DNA of 64,000 bases, from positions 248,001-312,000 of the forward strand of contig NZ_JABZEE010000001.1 of NCBI RefSeq assembly GCF_013387495.1, written 5' to 3'. The notes beneath the pieces were generated by a model, which had not been told where the DNA came from, did no database searches, and was given only the letters and a program-made list of their open reading frames with translations. This document shows positions 32,333 to 41,488 of the stretch, in pieces; the first letter of the stretch is position 1; every line of letters begins with the position of its first letter. The DNA comes from Streptomyces sp. PKU-EA00015 (lineage in GTDB: Bacteria; Actinomycetota; Actinomycetes; Streptomycetales; Streptomycetaceae). The position numbers and the translations under genes were made by a program.

Positions 32333-33730
32333 TCAGCGGTTGGCCACGGCCTGCTTGACCAGCGTCTTGCCGAAGTCCCACATCAGGGCGCCGCCGTTGT
32401 GGGCGTCGTCCATGACCGCCGTGAACGCCGTCACGAACCGGTCCACCTCGCGCTCGCCGATGATCAGCGGCGGGATCAGTTTGATCACTTCCATGTGGTC
32501 GCCGGCGACCTGGGTGAGGATCCGGTGCCGCTGCAGCAGCGGGACCACGACCATCTGCGCGAACAGTCCCTTCCGGGCGGCCTGCAGCATGGCCCACCGG
32601 CTGCGCAGCCGCATCGACTCCGGGCGTCCGAACTCGATCCCGATCATCAGGCCGCGGCCGCGGACCTCCCGCATCAGCTCGTAGCGGTCCACGAGCGCGG
32701 CGAGCCGCGCCCGCAGCAGCTCGCCCGTCACCCGGGCGTTCGCCACGACATGCTCGTCCTCCAGCACCGACAGGACGGCCAGGCCCGCGGCCATCGCCTG
32801 CGCGTTGCATCCGAAGCTGGCGGAGTGCGCCAGCACCCGGTCCATGGACGAGTAGACCTTCTTGAAGATCCAGTCCTTGGCGAGCGTCGCCCCGATGGGG
32901 ATGTAGCCGCCGGACAGGGCCTTGGCGAGGCAGATCATGTCGGGCTCGACGCCCGCCTCGTACTGGAAGGCGTAGAAGTCGCCGGTGCGCCCGATGCCCG
33001 TCTGCACCTCGTCGGCAATCAGCAGCGCCTTGTGCCGGTGCAGCAGCTCCTGTGCGGCCCGCAGAAATCCCGGCGGGCTCGGCAGCACCCCCTTGCCCTG
33101 GATGGGCTCGACGATCAGACCCGCGACGTCGCCGCTCTGCAACTCGCGCTCCAGGGCGTCCAGATCACCGAGCTCGATGGCCGAGTCGGGCAGCAGCGGC
33201 TCGAAGCCCTGCCGGAATCCGGGCTCGCCGTTGACCGAGAGGGACCCCGTGGTCAGACCGTGGAAGGCGTGCGTGCAGTAGAGCATCCGCGGCCGGCCGG
33301 TGACGTACCGGGCGAACTTCAGCGCCGTCTCCACCGCCTCCGTTCCGCTGTTGCCGAAGAACACCCGGTCCAGGTGCGGCGTGTGGGCGAGCAGCTTCTC
33401 CGCGAGCAGGCCCGGCAGTGGAGCGCAGTCGAAGCGGGTGAGGTCCGGCAGTGAGGCGTCGAGCACGTCGTGCAGGGCCTTGCGTACGACCGGATGGTGA
33501 CGCCCGAGGCCCATGACGCCGAACCCGGCGAGCATGTCCAGGTAGTCGTGTCCGTCGGCGTCCCAGAAGTACGCGCCCTCGGCCCGCTCGTAGATCTTGT
33601 CGAAGCCGATGGTGTGCAGCATGCGCGGAAGCTGGTGGTTGAGGTGACGGGCGTGCAGCTCGTAGCGTTCGGCCCCGCGCCGGGCCAGCAGTGTCGCCAG
33701 GTCGAAGCCCTTGGACGCCTCGGTCATCAC
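32333..33730 (-). CDS. hpnO: Class III aminotransferase of the hopanoid cluster
   Basis: 465 aa PLP enzyme of the ornithine/acetylornithine aminotransferase group. Seen: the cofactor phosphate loop FFGNSGTEAVETALKFAR, the Asp in LLIADEVQTGIGRTG, and the PLP Lys in MICLAKALSGG. In hopanoid clusters this enzyme makes 35-aminobacteriohopanetriol from the ribosyl-derived side chain, hence hpnO by context. GTG 33730 directly follows the TGA of a small ORF; ATG 33727 is equally possible, with AAGGAG upstream of both. In S. coelicolor, dxs and ispG lie between this gene and hpnH; here they are absent. Confidence 0.9.
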   Translation of the reverse strand: MMTEASKGFDLATLLARRGAERYELHARHLNHQLPRMLHTIGFDKIYERAEGAYFWDADGHDYLDMLAGFGVMGLGRHHPVVRKALHDVLDASLPDLTRFDCAPLPGLLAEKLLAHTPHLDRVFFGNSGTEAVETALKFARYVTGRPRMLYCTHAFHGLTTGSLSVNGEPGFRQGFEPLLPDSAIELGDLDALERELQSGDVAGLIVEPIQGKGVLPSPPGFLRAAQELLHRHKALLIADEVQTGIGRTGDFYAFQYEAGVEPDMICLAKALSGGYIPIGATLAKDWIFKKVYSSMDRVLAHSASFGCNAQAMAAGLAVLSVLEDEHVVANARVTGELLRARLAALVDRYELMREVRGRGLMIGIEFGRPESMRLRSRWAMLQAARKGLFAQMVVVPLLQRHRILTQVAGDHMEVIKLIPPLIIGEREVDRFVTAFTAVMDDAHNGGALMWDFGKTLVKQAVANR

Positions 33731-33856
33731 TCAGTTCTCCTTGCCTGGGCCCTCGGCAGGCCGGTCCCGGAGTGCCATGGCGGCGCCGGACCGAGGTCGG
33801 GCCCGGTGAGCGCCGTGAGGTCCCGAGGCCCCCGGACTGTGGTCGCGGATCGACAT
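33731..33856 (-). CDS. Possible small ORF between hpnH and hpnO
   Basis: 41 codons starting at ATG 33856 with AAGGGGG five bases upstream, ending in a TGA directly adjoining the hpnO start. The product (MSIRDHSPGASGPHGAHRAR and onward) is polar, basic and probably disordered; no family recognised. Third-position GC is about 78 percent, lower than in the flanking genes, which weakens the case. It occupies the place where ispG and dxs lie in S. coelicolor and may be a leader or remnant. Confidence 0.35.
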   Translation of the reverse strand: MSIRDHSPGASGPHGAHRARPRSGAAMALRDRPAEGPGKEN

Positions 33857-33935
33857 GTCTGCCCCCTTCACGTGCTGGACGGCTCCGGGCCGCGGCGGCC
33901 GGTCCGGCGGACCGCCGCTCGCCGCCGCCGTGGGA

Positions 33936-34955
33936 TCACCGGCTGCCGCTGACCGTCTCGCGGGCGGCGCGCAGGGATTCCTTGAGCGAACCCATGGTGG
34001 CGAGCACGGCGGTCGGTTCGTAGCCGCAGTGCGCCATGCAGTTGGCGCAGCGCGGGTCCTTGCCCCGTCCGTACTTGCTCCAGTCGGTGTCCTCGATGAG
34101 CTCGCGGTAGGTGGGGACGTAGCCGTCGCTCATCAGGTAGCAGGGGCGCTGCCAGCCGAACAGCGAGTAGTTGGGGATGGCCCAGGCCGTGCAGGGGAAA
34201 TCGGCCTTGCCTTCGAGGAAGTCGAGGAAGAGCGGGGAGTGGTTGAGCCGCCAGCGCCGCCGGTTGCCGCCGGCGAACGCCTTCCTGAACAGCTCGCGGG
34301 TCTGCTCGACACCGAGGAAGTGCTCCTGGTCGGGCGCCTTCTCATAGGCGTACGCGGGCGAGATCATCATCTCGTCGACCTCGAGGTCGTCGTTGAGGTA
34401 GTTCAGGACCTCGATGACGGTCTGAGGGGTGTCGGTGTTGAAGAAGGTCGAGTTGGTGGTGACACGGAAGCCGCGGCGCTTGGCTTCCTTGATCGCCTCC
34501 ACTGCCTCGTCGAACACCCCCTCCTTGGCGACCGACTCGTCGTGCCGCTCGCGCAGTCCGTCGATGTGCACGGCGAAGGCGAAGTAGCGTGACGGTTCGA
34601 AGTTCTCGATCTTCTTGCGCAGCAGCAGCGCGTTCGTGCAGAGAAATACGTACTTCTTCCGGGACACCAACTGGCGGACGATCTCGTCGATCTGAGGATG
34701 CATCAGCGGCTCGCCGCCGGCGATGGAGACCATCGGGGCCCCGGACTCCAGCACCGCCCCGACCGCCTGCGCCACCGGCATCCGCTGCTTGAGCACGCCG
34801 GCGGGATGCTGGATCTTGCCGCATCCTTCGCACGCGAGATTGCAGGCGAACAGTGGTTCGAGTTCAACGATGAGGGGGAACTTCTCACGCCTGCGGAGCT
34901 TCTGTTCGAAGAGATACGTCCCGACCCTGATGGTCTGGCGGAGCGGCATGGCCAT
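33936..34955 (-). CDS. hpnH: Hopanoid biosynthesis radical SAM protein HpnH
   Basis: 339 aa radical SAM enzyme. The [4Fe-4S] motif is FACNLACEGCGK (Cys38, Cys42, Cys45), with GGEPLMHPQID as the SAM-binding GGE. The C-terminal part has the extra cysteine region RPCYLMSDGYVPTYRELIED and DPRCANCMAHCGYEPTAV typical of HpnH. It joins the 5'-deoxyadenosyl radical to diploptene, giving adenosylhopane, the first step of C35 side-chain building. ATG 34955 has GGAGG eight bases upstream. It starts 5 bp after the hpnG stop. Confidence 0.95.
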   Translation of the reverse strand: MAMPLRQTIRVGTYLFEQKLRRREKFPLIVELEPLFACNLACEGCGKIQHPAGVLKQRMPVAQAVGAVLESGAPMVSIAGGEPLMHPQIDEIVRQLVSRKKYVFLCTNALLLRKKIENFEPSRYFAFAVHIDGLRERHDESVAKEGVFDEAVEAIKEAKRRGFRVTTNSTFFNTDTPQTVIEVLNYLNDDLEVDEMMISPAYAYEKAPDQEHFLGVEQTRELFRKAFAGGNRRRWRLNHSPLFLDFLEGKADFPCTAWAIPNYSLFGWQRPCYLMSDGYVPTYRELIEDTDWSKYGRGKDPRCANCMAHCGYEPTAVLATMGSLKESLRAARETVSGSR

Positions 34956-34960
34956 CTGGC

Positions 34961-35629
34961 TCACCTCCTGGGGAGCAGCAAAGAACGGTGCCATTCGTAG
35001 AAAGCAGGAAGGACGGCACGAAGAACACGGAAAGCCGATATTCCACCGCGTACCGTGCTGATACGGACCAGTTCGTGCTCCGGAGCATCCACGACCACCC
35101 GGACGGCCGCAACCGGGCGGGGGCCGGTGCGCAGCGCGCTGCTCAGCGTGGCCGCGGACTCCATGTCGACGGCGATCGCCCCGGTGGCCTCCAGCCGGGC
35201 GCGCTCGCTGCCCCGCACCACATGGTCGACGCCGGTCAGCAGTCCGCCGTGCACGGTGCGTCCCGGTACGGCCCTGGCCACCGCCCGGCGCAGCAGTCCG
35301 GCAGCCGTGCACGCGGTGGTGACCTCGTCGAAGCGGGTCTCGTCCGCGACGACCAGATCACCGGGGTGCATGCCCGGGGCGAGCCCCGCGCAGAAGCCGG
35401 AGGCGACGACGGCGGCCTCGCGCAGTGGGCCGCTCGCACAGGCGGCGAGCACGGCCCGTTCCGCGTTGACCGGACCCATCCCGGTACGCAGCACCGTGAC
35501 GTCCCCGGGCCGGCCGTCCGCGTCCAGGGCGCGGACGCCGCTGCGCAGGGCGGCCTTCTCGATACCGAGCGCGCAGGCGATCAGCAGCCGTGCGGCGGAG
35601 CCGGCCGGCTCCGGGGGACGGGCCATCAT
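34961..35629 (-). CDS. hpnG: Adenosylhopane nucleosidase/phosphorylase HpnG
   Basis: 222 aa nucleoside phosphorylase-superfamily protein. Family features: ALGIEKAALRSGVRAL, LRTGMGPVNAERAVLAA, VASGFCAGLAPGMHPGDLVV and AIAVDMESAATLSSAL. It removes adenine from adenosylhopane to give ribosylhopane. The ATG overlaps the shc stop (ATGATGGCC), giving strict coupling between the cyclase and this step. Confidence 0.92.
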   Translation of the reverse strand: MMARPPEPAGSAARLLIACALGIEKAALRSGVRALDADGRPGDVTVLRTGMGPVNAERAVLAACASGPLREAAVVASGFCAGLAPGMHPGDLVVADETRFDEVTTACTAAGLLRRAVARAVPGRTVHGGLLTGVDHVVRGSERARLEATGAIAVDMESAATLSSALRTGPRPVAAVRVVVDAPEHELVRISTVRGGISAFRVLRAVLPAFYEWHRSLLLPRR

Positions 35630-37665
35630 CCCCCCTTGCGGGTGTGCGCGCGGGCGGCGGGGGGTTCGCCGTGCACGAAGCGGCCCAGCGCGGTGAGCGG
35701 GAAGACCTGCCGGTACAAGTGGTAGTTGATGGAGAAGTCCCAGGGGAAACCGGTCCCGGTGAACTGCGGCTCGTCCCAGGAGCCGTCCGCGCGCTGGGCG
35801 CCGGCGAGCCAGGCGACGCCCCGCCGGGCGGCCCTGCCGTCCTGCTCCCCCGCCGCGATCAGCGCCAGCAGCGCCCAGGCCGTCTGGGACGCGGTGGAGG
35901 GGCCGTGCCCGATCCACTTCTCCTCGCGGTAGGAGCGCAGGTCCTCGCCCCAGCCGCCGTCGTCGTTCTGCACCGACTCCAGCCAGGCGACCGCCCGGCG
36001 CACGGCGGGGTGGGACCCGGGCAGTCCGGCCGCGGTGAGCGCGGGAACCACGGACCCCGTCCCGTAGAGGTGGTTGACGCCCCAGCGGCCGAACCAGGCG
36101 CCGTTCGGCTCCTGTTCGGCGAGCAGCCACTCGATCGCCCGGCGGGTCCGCGGGTGGCCCGCCTTGCCCTCGTACGCCAGCATCTCCACGACGTGCGCGG
36201 TGACGTCCGCCGACGGCGGGTCGATCACCTCGCCGAAGTCGCAGAACGGCAGCCGGTTGGGGAACGCGCTGGTGTTGTCGGCGTCGAACGCGCCCCAGGC
36301 GCCGTTCCTCGACTGCATGCCGAGGCTCCAGCGGACGCCGCGCTCGACCGCCGCGTCCAGACGCTCCGGGTCGGGGTGCCTGACCCTGCGCAGGGCGAGG
36401 ACGACCTCGGCGGTGTCGTCGATGTCGGGGTAGTTGTCGTTGTGGAACTCGAACGCCCAGCCGCCGGGCGTCAGTCCGGGCCTGCGCACGGACCAGTCCC
36501 CGGGCCGTACGACCTGCTCGCTGAGCATCCAGTCGGCGGCCCTGACCAGCGCCGGGTGGTCGGCGGGCAGGCCCGCGTCGGCCAGCGCGATGGTGGCGAG
36601 GCAGGTGTCCCAGACCGGTGACTGGCACGCCTCGATCATGCGGACGGGCAGCCCGTCCTGCTCGTACCAGACGGCGAACCGGTCCAGCGACTCCAGGCCG
36701 GCCCGCATCACGGGGTGTTCCAGGTCGTAGCCGAGCAGGCGCAGCGCGATCACGGAGTACACGGCCGGGGGCTGGATGCCGCCCCAGCAGCCGTCGTTCT
36801 CCTGGCGCTCGATGATCCAGCGGGCCGCGCTGTTCATGGCGGTACGGCGCAGACGGCGTGGGGCGACCTTGTGGTACAGGTGCAGCGCCTTGTCGGCGCG
36901 CTGGAAGAACCCGTCCCAACTTCTCGCGCGGGCAAGCGCCTTGGGCGGGCAGGGGTTGTCCGGGTCGGTGTGCAGCTCCTCCAGCGGGAACGGCGCCGGA
37001 CGCACGGGCCGCTTGGCGGACACGACGGTGAGCGGGACGATCGTCTGCCGGGCCCACTGGCCGAAGTCGTAGATGTTCAGCGGGAACCACGGGGGCAGGA
37101 AGATCAGTTCCGGCGGGAGCTCGGGCAGGTCCTCCCACTTCCACCAGCCGAAGAGGGCAAGCCAGATCCGGGTGAAGACGCGGCTCGCGGCGATGCCGCC
37201 TCGCGAGCGGATCCACGCCGCAGCGCGCAGCATGTGCGGGTCGTCGGTCCGGTCCCCCGCGAGCCGCAGGGCGACGTACGCCTCGATGGTGGTGGACAGT
37301 TCACCGGGGCCGCCGTAGAACGTCGCCCAGGTGCCGTCCTCGCGCTGCTGCCCGCGCACGAAACGGGCGGACGCCTCGGTGGTCCGCTCGTCCTGGATGC
37401 CGAGGAACTGCCGCAGCAGCAGATCCTCGGCGTCCATCGTCACGTTGGTCTCGAGGTCGCCCTTCCACCAGCCCTGGGCGTCCTGGCGTCGGAGCAGATG
37501 GTCGACCGCCCGTTCCACCGCCTTCCCGGCGGCCTCGCGGACGTCCGCGGGGGCCTTGGGCCCCGTGGCCGTCGTGGCTGTGCCGGGTGCGGGGGCGGTC
37601 GTGTTGCCGGCAGCGGCACCCGAGGCCCGCAGCGGCCCGTTGCCTCCGTCGGTCGTCGCTGTCAT
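35626..37665 (-). CDS. shc: Squalene-hopene cyclase
   Basis: 679 aa, full length. The catalytic protonation motif is DIDDTA near residue 413 (a Val to Ile variant of DVDDTA), with many QW-type repeats (for example QEPNGAWFGRWGVNHLYGT and QNDDGGWGED). It turns squalene into hopene/hopanol at the membrane. The N-terminus has an extra Ala/Thr-rich stretch of about 40 residues. AAGGGGAAGCC precedes the ATG. The 134-bp gap to the upstream prenyl synthase suggests there could be an internal promoter. Confidence 0.97.
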   Translation of the reverse strand: MTATTDGGNGPLRASGAAAGNTTAPAPGTATTATGPKAPADVREAAGKAVERAVDHLLRRQDAQGWWKGDLETNVTMDAEDLLLRQFLGIQDERTTEASARFVRGQQREDGTWATFYGGPGELSTTIEAYVALRLAGDRTDDPHMLRAAAWIRSRGGIAASRVFTRIWLALFGWWKWEDLPELPPELIFLPPWFPLNIYDFGQWARQTIVPLTVVSAKRPVRPAPFPLEELHTDPDNPCPPKALARARSWDGFFQRADKALHLYHKVAPRRLRRTAMNSAARWIIERQENDGCWGGIQPPAVYSVIALRLLGYDLEHPVMRAGLESLDRFAVWYEQDGLPVRMIEACQSPVWDTCLATIALADAGLPADHPALVRAADWMLSEQVVRPGDWSVRRPGLTPGGWAFEFHNDNYPDIDDTAEVVLALRRVRHPDPERLDAAVERGVRWSLGMQSRNGAWGAFDADNTSAFPNRLPFCDFGEVIDPPSADVTAHVVEMLAYEGKAGHPRTRRAIEWLLAEQEPNGAWFGRWGVNHLYGTGSVVPALTAAGLPGSHPAVRRAVAWLESVQNDDGGWGEDLRSYREEKWIGHGPSTASQTAWALLALIAAGEQDGRAARRGVAWLAGAQRADGSWDEPQFTGTGFPWDFSINYHLYRQVFPLTALGRFVHGEPPAARAHTRKGG

Positions 37666-37798
37666 GGCTTCCCCTTCGTTGCAGTGGTCCTCTGCTGTGC
37701 TGGGGTCTCCGTCGGCCGGTGACGCTCAAGGTCACCGGCCGGCGACGCGATTCATATGGCGCGGCTGACGCTCCGCCTCGTGCTGCGTGTGATGGTGA

Positions 37799-38926
37799 TC
37801 ATCTCTTCCGTACGACGACGAAGTCCGCGAGCGCCACGAGCTGCGTGCGGATCCGTTCCGGCATGTCGACGCCATCGAGGGTCTCGATCGCGACGGCGTG
37901 CTGGCGGCGGGCCTCCTGGGAGGTCCACTCGCGGCCGCCCGCCTCCTCGATCAGGGCGGCCCTGGCGGCGAACTCCTCCTCGGAGAAGCTGTCGAAGTCG
38001 TTGCTCTTGGCGTCGGCCGCGAGCAGCGCGCCGAGGCGCTCGGAGGCCGGGCCGCCGGCGGCGAGCGCGGCGACGACCGGCAGGGACTTCTTGCGCTGGC
38101 GCAGGTCGCTCCACGTCTGCTTGCCGGTGGCGACGGGGTCGCCCCAGATGCCGAGCAGGTCGTCGACGGCCTGGAAGGCCAGCCCGAGGTGGTAGCCGTA
38201 CGCCTCCAGGGTGTCGGCGGTACGGTCGTCGGCGCCGCCGAGGACCGCGCCGATGGAGACGGCGCAGGCCAGCAGCGCGCCGGTCTTGTTGCCCTCCATC
38301 TCCAGGCACTCCTCGACGGTGACCCGCTCCCGGTGCTCGTAGGAGATGTCCTGGGCCTGGCCGTCGATGAGCTTGCGCGTCGCGGTGGTCAGGCGGCGGG
38401 TGGCGCGGCCCGCCTCCACGGTGCCGATCTCCAGCAGGAGTTCGTTGGCCAGCGCGAAGAGGGCGTCGCCGACGAGGATGGCCTGCGCGGGGCCGTGCAC
38501 CTTCCACACCGTGTCGCGGTGCCTGCGCTGCTCGTCGCCGTCCATGAGGTCGTCGTGCAGGAGCGAGAAGTTGTGCACGAGCTCGACCGCGACCGCGCCG
38601 GGGATGCCGACCTCGGGCGCGGCCCCGGCCGCCTCGGCGGACAGCAGCGCGAGCGCGGGGCGCACCGCCTTGCCGCCGTCGCCGTCCGAGGGGCGGCCCT
38701 CGGCGTCGATCCAGCCGAAGTGGTAGGCGGCCACGGTGTCCATGGGCGGGGCGAGCCGGTTCACGGCGGCACGCAGCACCGGCGTGGACAGGGTGCGGCC
38801 GCGCTCCAGCAGCGCGGCGATGTCCGTGGCTTCCACGGCCTGGGCGGTCTGTGCGGTGTCTTCAGCCGGGTTCGCCGAGGGCACTGTCGGCACGCTTACT
38901 CCTCTTGTTCCAGTCCTGGTGCTCAC
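37799..38926 (-). CDS. Polyprenyl (farnesyl) diphosphate synthase
   Basis: 375 aa trans-isoprenyl diphosphate synthase. First Asp-rich motif LLHDDLMDGDEQRRH and second FQAVDDLLGIWGD; residues before the first motif (NFSL) suggest a medium chain such as farnesyl diphosphate, which feeds squalene synthesis by HpnC/D/E. The N-terminus has a 45-residue acidic/Ala extension. GTG start overlaps the hpnE stop (GTGA), so it is translated with the squalene genes. Confidence 0.92.
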   Translation of the reverse strand: MSTRTGTRGVSVPTVPSANPAEDTAQTAQAVEATDIAALLERGRTLSTPVLRAAVNRLAPPMDTVAAYHFGWIDAEGRPSDGDGGKAVRPALALLSAEAAGAAPEVGIPGAVAVELVHNFSLLHDDLMDGDEQRRHRDTVWKVHGPAQAILVGDALFALANELLLEIGTVEAGRATRRLTTATRKLIDGQAQDISYEHRERVTVEECLEMEGNKTGALLACAVSIGAVLGGADDRTADTLEAYGYHLGLAFQAVDDLLGIWGDPVATGKQTWSDLRQRKKSLPVVAALAAGGPASERLGALLAADAKSNDFDSFSEEEFAARAALIEEAGGREWTSQEARRQHAVAIETLDGVDMPERIRTQLVALADFVVVRKR

Positions 38927-40308
38927 GCCGCCTCCTTGAGCGGATGTTCATGGCGACGGCCGAGCGCGGAGAGTGCAGCACCGGCGGCACTGAACCCGCT
39001 GCGCACGGCGCCCTCCATGGTCGCGGGCCAGCCGGTGGCAGTCCACGCGCCAGCAAGGTACAGGCCCGGGGCGCGCGTGCGCGCGCCCGGCCGCAGGCGG
39101 CCGATGCCGGGGGCGGGCGCGAACGTCGCCGTGCGCTCCCGGGTGACGAAGAAGTCGCGGACGCGTGCGCCCCGCGCGGCGGGCAACAGCCGTTCCAGTT
39201 CGGGCAGGTAGCGCTCGCGGAGCACGGCGACGGGATCGTCGATCTCGTCCTCGGCCGCCGACTGCGACAGCGCCAGGTACTGGCCCTCGGTGCACCCGGA
39301 GGCGTGGGTGCGGTCGAAGACCCACTGCACGGGAGTGCCGAGCGCGGCGAAGAACGGGCGGCGCAGCACCTTGCGGTCGTAGACGACGTGGACGTTGAGG
39401 ATCGGGGCGGTGCCGATGTCCAGCAGCCGACCGGGGTCGTCCACGGCCCCTTCCGGCAGCAGGGCGTGGGCCTCGCGCTGCGCCACGGCGAGGACGACGG
39501 CGTCGGCGTGCAGCGTCTCGCCGCCGGCCGTCACCTGCCAACGGCCGCCTTCGGCGCGGGTGATGCCCCGCACGCGGGTGGACAGTCCGGTGCGCACACC
39601 GGCCGCGTCGAGCGCCTTGCGGGCGAGGGTGTCGTGCAGTTCGCCGAGGGGTACGCGGGCCCAGCCGATGTCGGCGGCGCCGGGCTCGGAGAGCAGCCCG
39701 GTCTTGAAGACCATGGCGGCGAGGCCCATGGAGGCGTGCGGTGCACGGGCGTTCAGGGTCGCGACGCCGACGAGGTCCCACAGGGCGGCGACGGCGCGCG
39801 GCGACTGGCCGTGCCGGCCGAGCCAGGTGGCGAAGTCGATGCCGTCGAGCGCGGGGTCGGCGGGGTCGAGCCTGCCCAGCGCCATCGCGGCGCGTGCGAC
39901 GCCGGCGCGCTCGGCGAGCGAGAGGTGCGGGTAGGCGGCTAGCCCGCCCGCGAGGTGCAGCGGTACGGGCAGGGCGGTACGCCGCAGCCGGCCGAGCCGC
40001 GGTCCCCCGGGAGCCGCCACGTCGAGTACGGGGACGTCCAGCCGGTCCTGCACGGGCGCCAGCCGGGCGGCGTCGATGCGGTCCAGGAACCAGCGGTAGG
40101 CGGTGCAGCAGCGCAGGTGGACGTGCTGGCCGTTGTCGACGGTGAGGTCGCCGCGGCGGAAGGAGAAGGCGAGTCCGCCGAGGCGGGGCCGCCCCTCGAG
40201 GAGGGTGACCTCGAGCCCGGCCTCGGCGAGTTGCAGCGCGGCGGTGACTCCGGCGATGCCGCCTCCGACGACCACGGCGTGCGGCCCCAGGGTGTCGTCG
40301 CCCGTCAT
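38923..40308 (-). CDS. hpnE: Hydroxysqualene dehydroxylase HpnE
   Basis: 461 aa FAD-dependent amine oxidase/phytoene desaturase-type protein. The dinucleotide motif AVVVGGGIAGVTAALQLAEA is followed by LLEGRPRLGGLAFSF; the C-terminal FAD motif is LYLAGAWTATGWPATMEGAV. It reduces hydroxysqualene to squalene. ATG 40308 has GGAGGGAG upstream and lies on the stop of a possible small ORF. The gene couples downstream to the prenyl synthase. Confidence 0.94.
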   Translation of the reverse strand: MTGDDTLGPHAVVVGGGIAGVTAALQLAEAGLEVTLLEGRPRLGGLAFSFRRGDLTVDNGQHVHLRCCTAYRWFLDRIDAARLAPVQDRLDVPVLDVAAPGGPRLGRLRRTALPVPLHLAGGLAAYPHLSLAERAGVARAAMALGRLDPADPALDGIDFATWLGRHGQSPRAVAALWDLVGVATLNARAPHASMGLAAMVFKTGLLSEPGAADIGWARVPLGELHDTLARKALDAAGVRTGLSTRVRGITRAEGGRWQVTAGGETLHADAVVLAVAQREAHALLPEGAVDDPGRLLDIGTAPILNVHVVYDRKVLRRPFFAALGTPVQWVFDRTHASGCTEGQYLALSQSAAEDEIDDPVAVLRERYLPELERLLPAARGARVRDFFVTRERTATFAPAPGIGRLRPGARTRAPGLYLAGAWTATGWPATMEGAVRSGFSAAGAALSALGRRHEHPLKEAA

Positions 40309-40541
40309 CGGCTCTCCCTCCTTGGAGGCGTCACGGACATGCTCCCCGCCACGGGCGACTCCGGGTGCGGATGCGGCGCATGCGGGCCTTGCACGGCCCC
40401 GCGCGGGCGTACCACGGGCAGCCGCTGCGCGGCTCCCGGAAGGCCTGCCCGCCGCCGCGCGGCGCGAGCGTGCGGCGGTCGGTTGCGCCGGGCGGGAGGG
40501 GCGAGCGGTCCTCGCGGGGCCGCTACCGCGAGGGGCCTCAC
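40305..40541 (-). CDS. Possible small ORF linking hpnD and hpnE
   Basis: 78 codons whose GTG overlaps the hpnD stop (GTGA) and whose TGA overlaps the hpnE ATG (ATGA). Coupling at both ends is what a real operon gene would show. Against this, the product is a basic Pro/Arg/Ala-rich chain without recognisable domain, and third-position GC is only about 80 percent; another frame here has about 92 percent but no start codon. S. coelicolor has a small hypothetical gene (SCO6761, from memory) at this place, so a decayed or fast-evolving gene is possible. Confidence 0.35.
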   Translation of the reverse strand: MRPLAVAAPRGPLAPPARRNRPPHARAARRRAGLPGAAQRLPVVRPRGAVQGPHAPHPHPESPVAGSMSVTPPRRESR

Positions 40542-41488
40542 GCGCGGCCCCCCTGCGTGCGGCGGCCGATGTGGCGGGCGTCGAGACCCGAGAGGCCGCG
40601 GACCGCCACGTACGCCTTCTCGTGCCCGGGCAGGGAGACCCGGCTGCGCAGCACCGCCTCGGGGTCGCGCTCGATGCGGTCGAGCAGGCGGCGGTAGATG
40701 CCCGCCATGGCGGCGACGCAGGCGCCGCTGCGGCGGTCGAGCATGGGCAGCAGCCGGTAGCCCTCGGCGAACAGCGCACGGGCGCGGCGCGCTTCGAAGT
40801 GGACCAGGCCCACGAAGTCGGCCCCCGGCGGCGGGGTCGTGCTGTGGAAGCCCGCGGAGCAGCCGAACCTCGCCAGGTCGTCGGCGGGCAGGTAGCTGCG
40901 CCCGTTGGCGGCGTCCTCGCGAACGTCGCGGAGGATGTTGGTCAGTTGCAGCGCGAGGCCGAGTGTATCGGCGTACTCGGCGGCGCGTTCGGTGCCGCGT
41001 GCGCCGGGCTGGGTGCCGAACACGCCGAGCGAGAGCCGGCCGATCGCGCCCGCGACACAGCGGCAGTAGACCTTGAGGTCGTCCCAGGTCTCGTACGTCT
41101 TGCCGCGCACGTCCATCAGGACGCCGTCGATGAGCTCGTCGAGCCCGTCCAGCGGCAGGGGGAAGCACTGTGCCGCGTCGGCGAGCGCGACGGCGACGGG
41201 GTCGGTGTCGTCGTCGTCGACGGCGCCCTTCCTGATGCGGTCGAGCAGTTGCCGGGTGTCCTCCAGTCGGGCGTACTTGGCCTCGGGGGTCAGCGCACCG
41301 TCACCGATGTCGTCGACCCGCCGGGAGAACGCGTACAGCGCCGACATGGCCTGGCGCTTGTCGGCCGGCAGCAGCCGGATTCCGTAGGCGAAGTTGCGGG
41401 CCTGCTGCCCGGTCACGGCCTCGCAGTAGCGGTACGCGGCCTGTACCGGCGCGGGCGTCTGGCGCGATCCCTCCATCGTCCGGCTCAT
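40538..41488 (-). CDS. hpnD: Presqualene diphosphate synthase HpnD
   Basis: 316 aa squalene/phytoene synthase family. First Asp-rich region AFSRRVDDIGDGAL and second AEYADTLGLALQLTNILRDVREDAANGR, with YLPADDLARFG. It condenses two farnesyl diphosphates to presqualene diphosphate. The ATG overlaps the hpnC stop (ATGA). The C-terminal end VRGLSGLDARHIGRR is typical of the actinobacterial form. Confidence 0.94.
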   Translation of the reverse strand: MSRTMEGSRQTPAPVQAAYRYCEAVTGQQARNFAYGIRLLPADKRQAMSALYAFSRRVDDIGDGALTPEAKYARLEDTRQLLDRIRKGAVDDDDTDPVAVALADAAQCFPLPLDGLDELIDGVLMDVRGKTYETWDDLKVYCRCVAGAIGRLSLGVFGTQPGARGTERAAEYADTLGLALQLTNILRDVREDAANGRSYLPADDLARFGCSAGFHSTTPPPGADFVGLVHFEARRARALFAEGYRLLPMLDRRSGACVAAMAGIYRRLLDRIERDPEAVLRSRVSLPGHEKAYVAVRGLSGLDARHIGRRTQGGRA

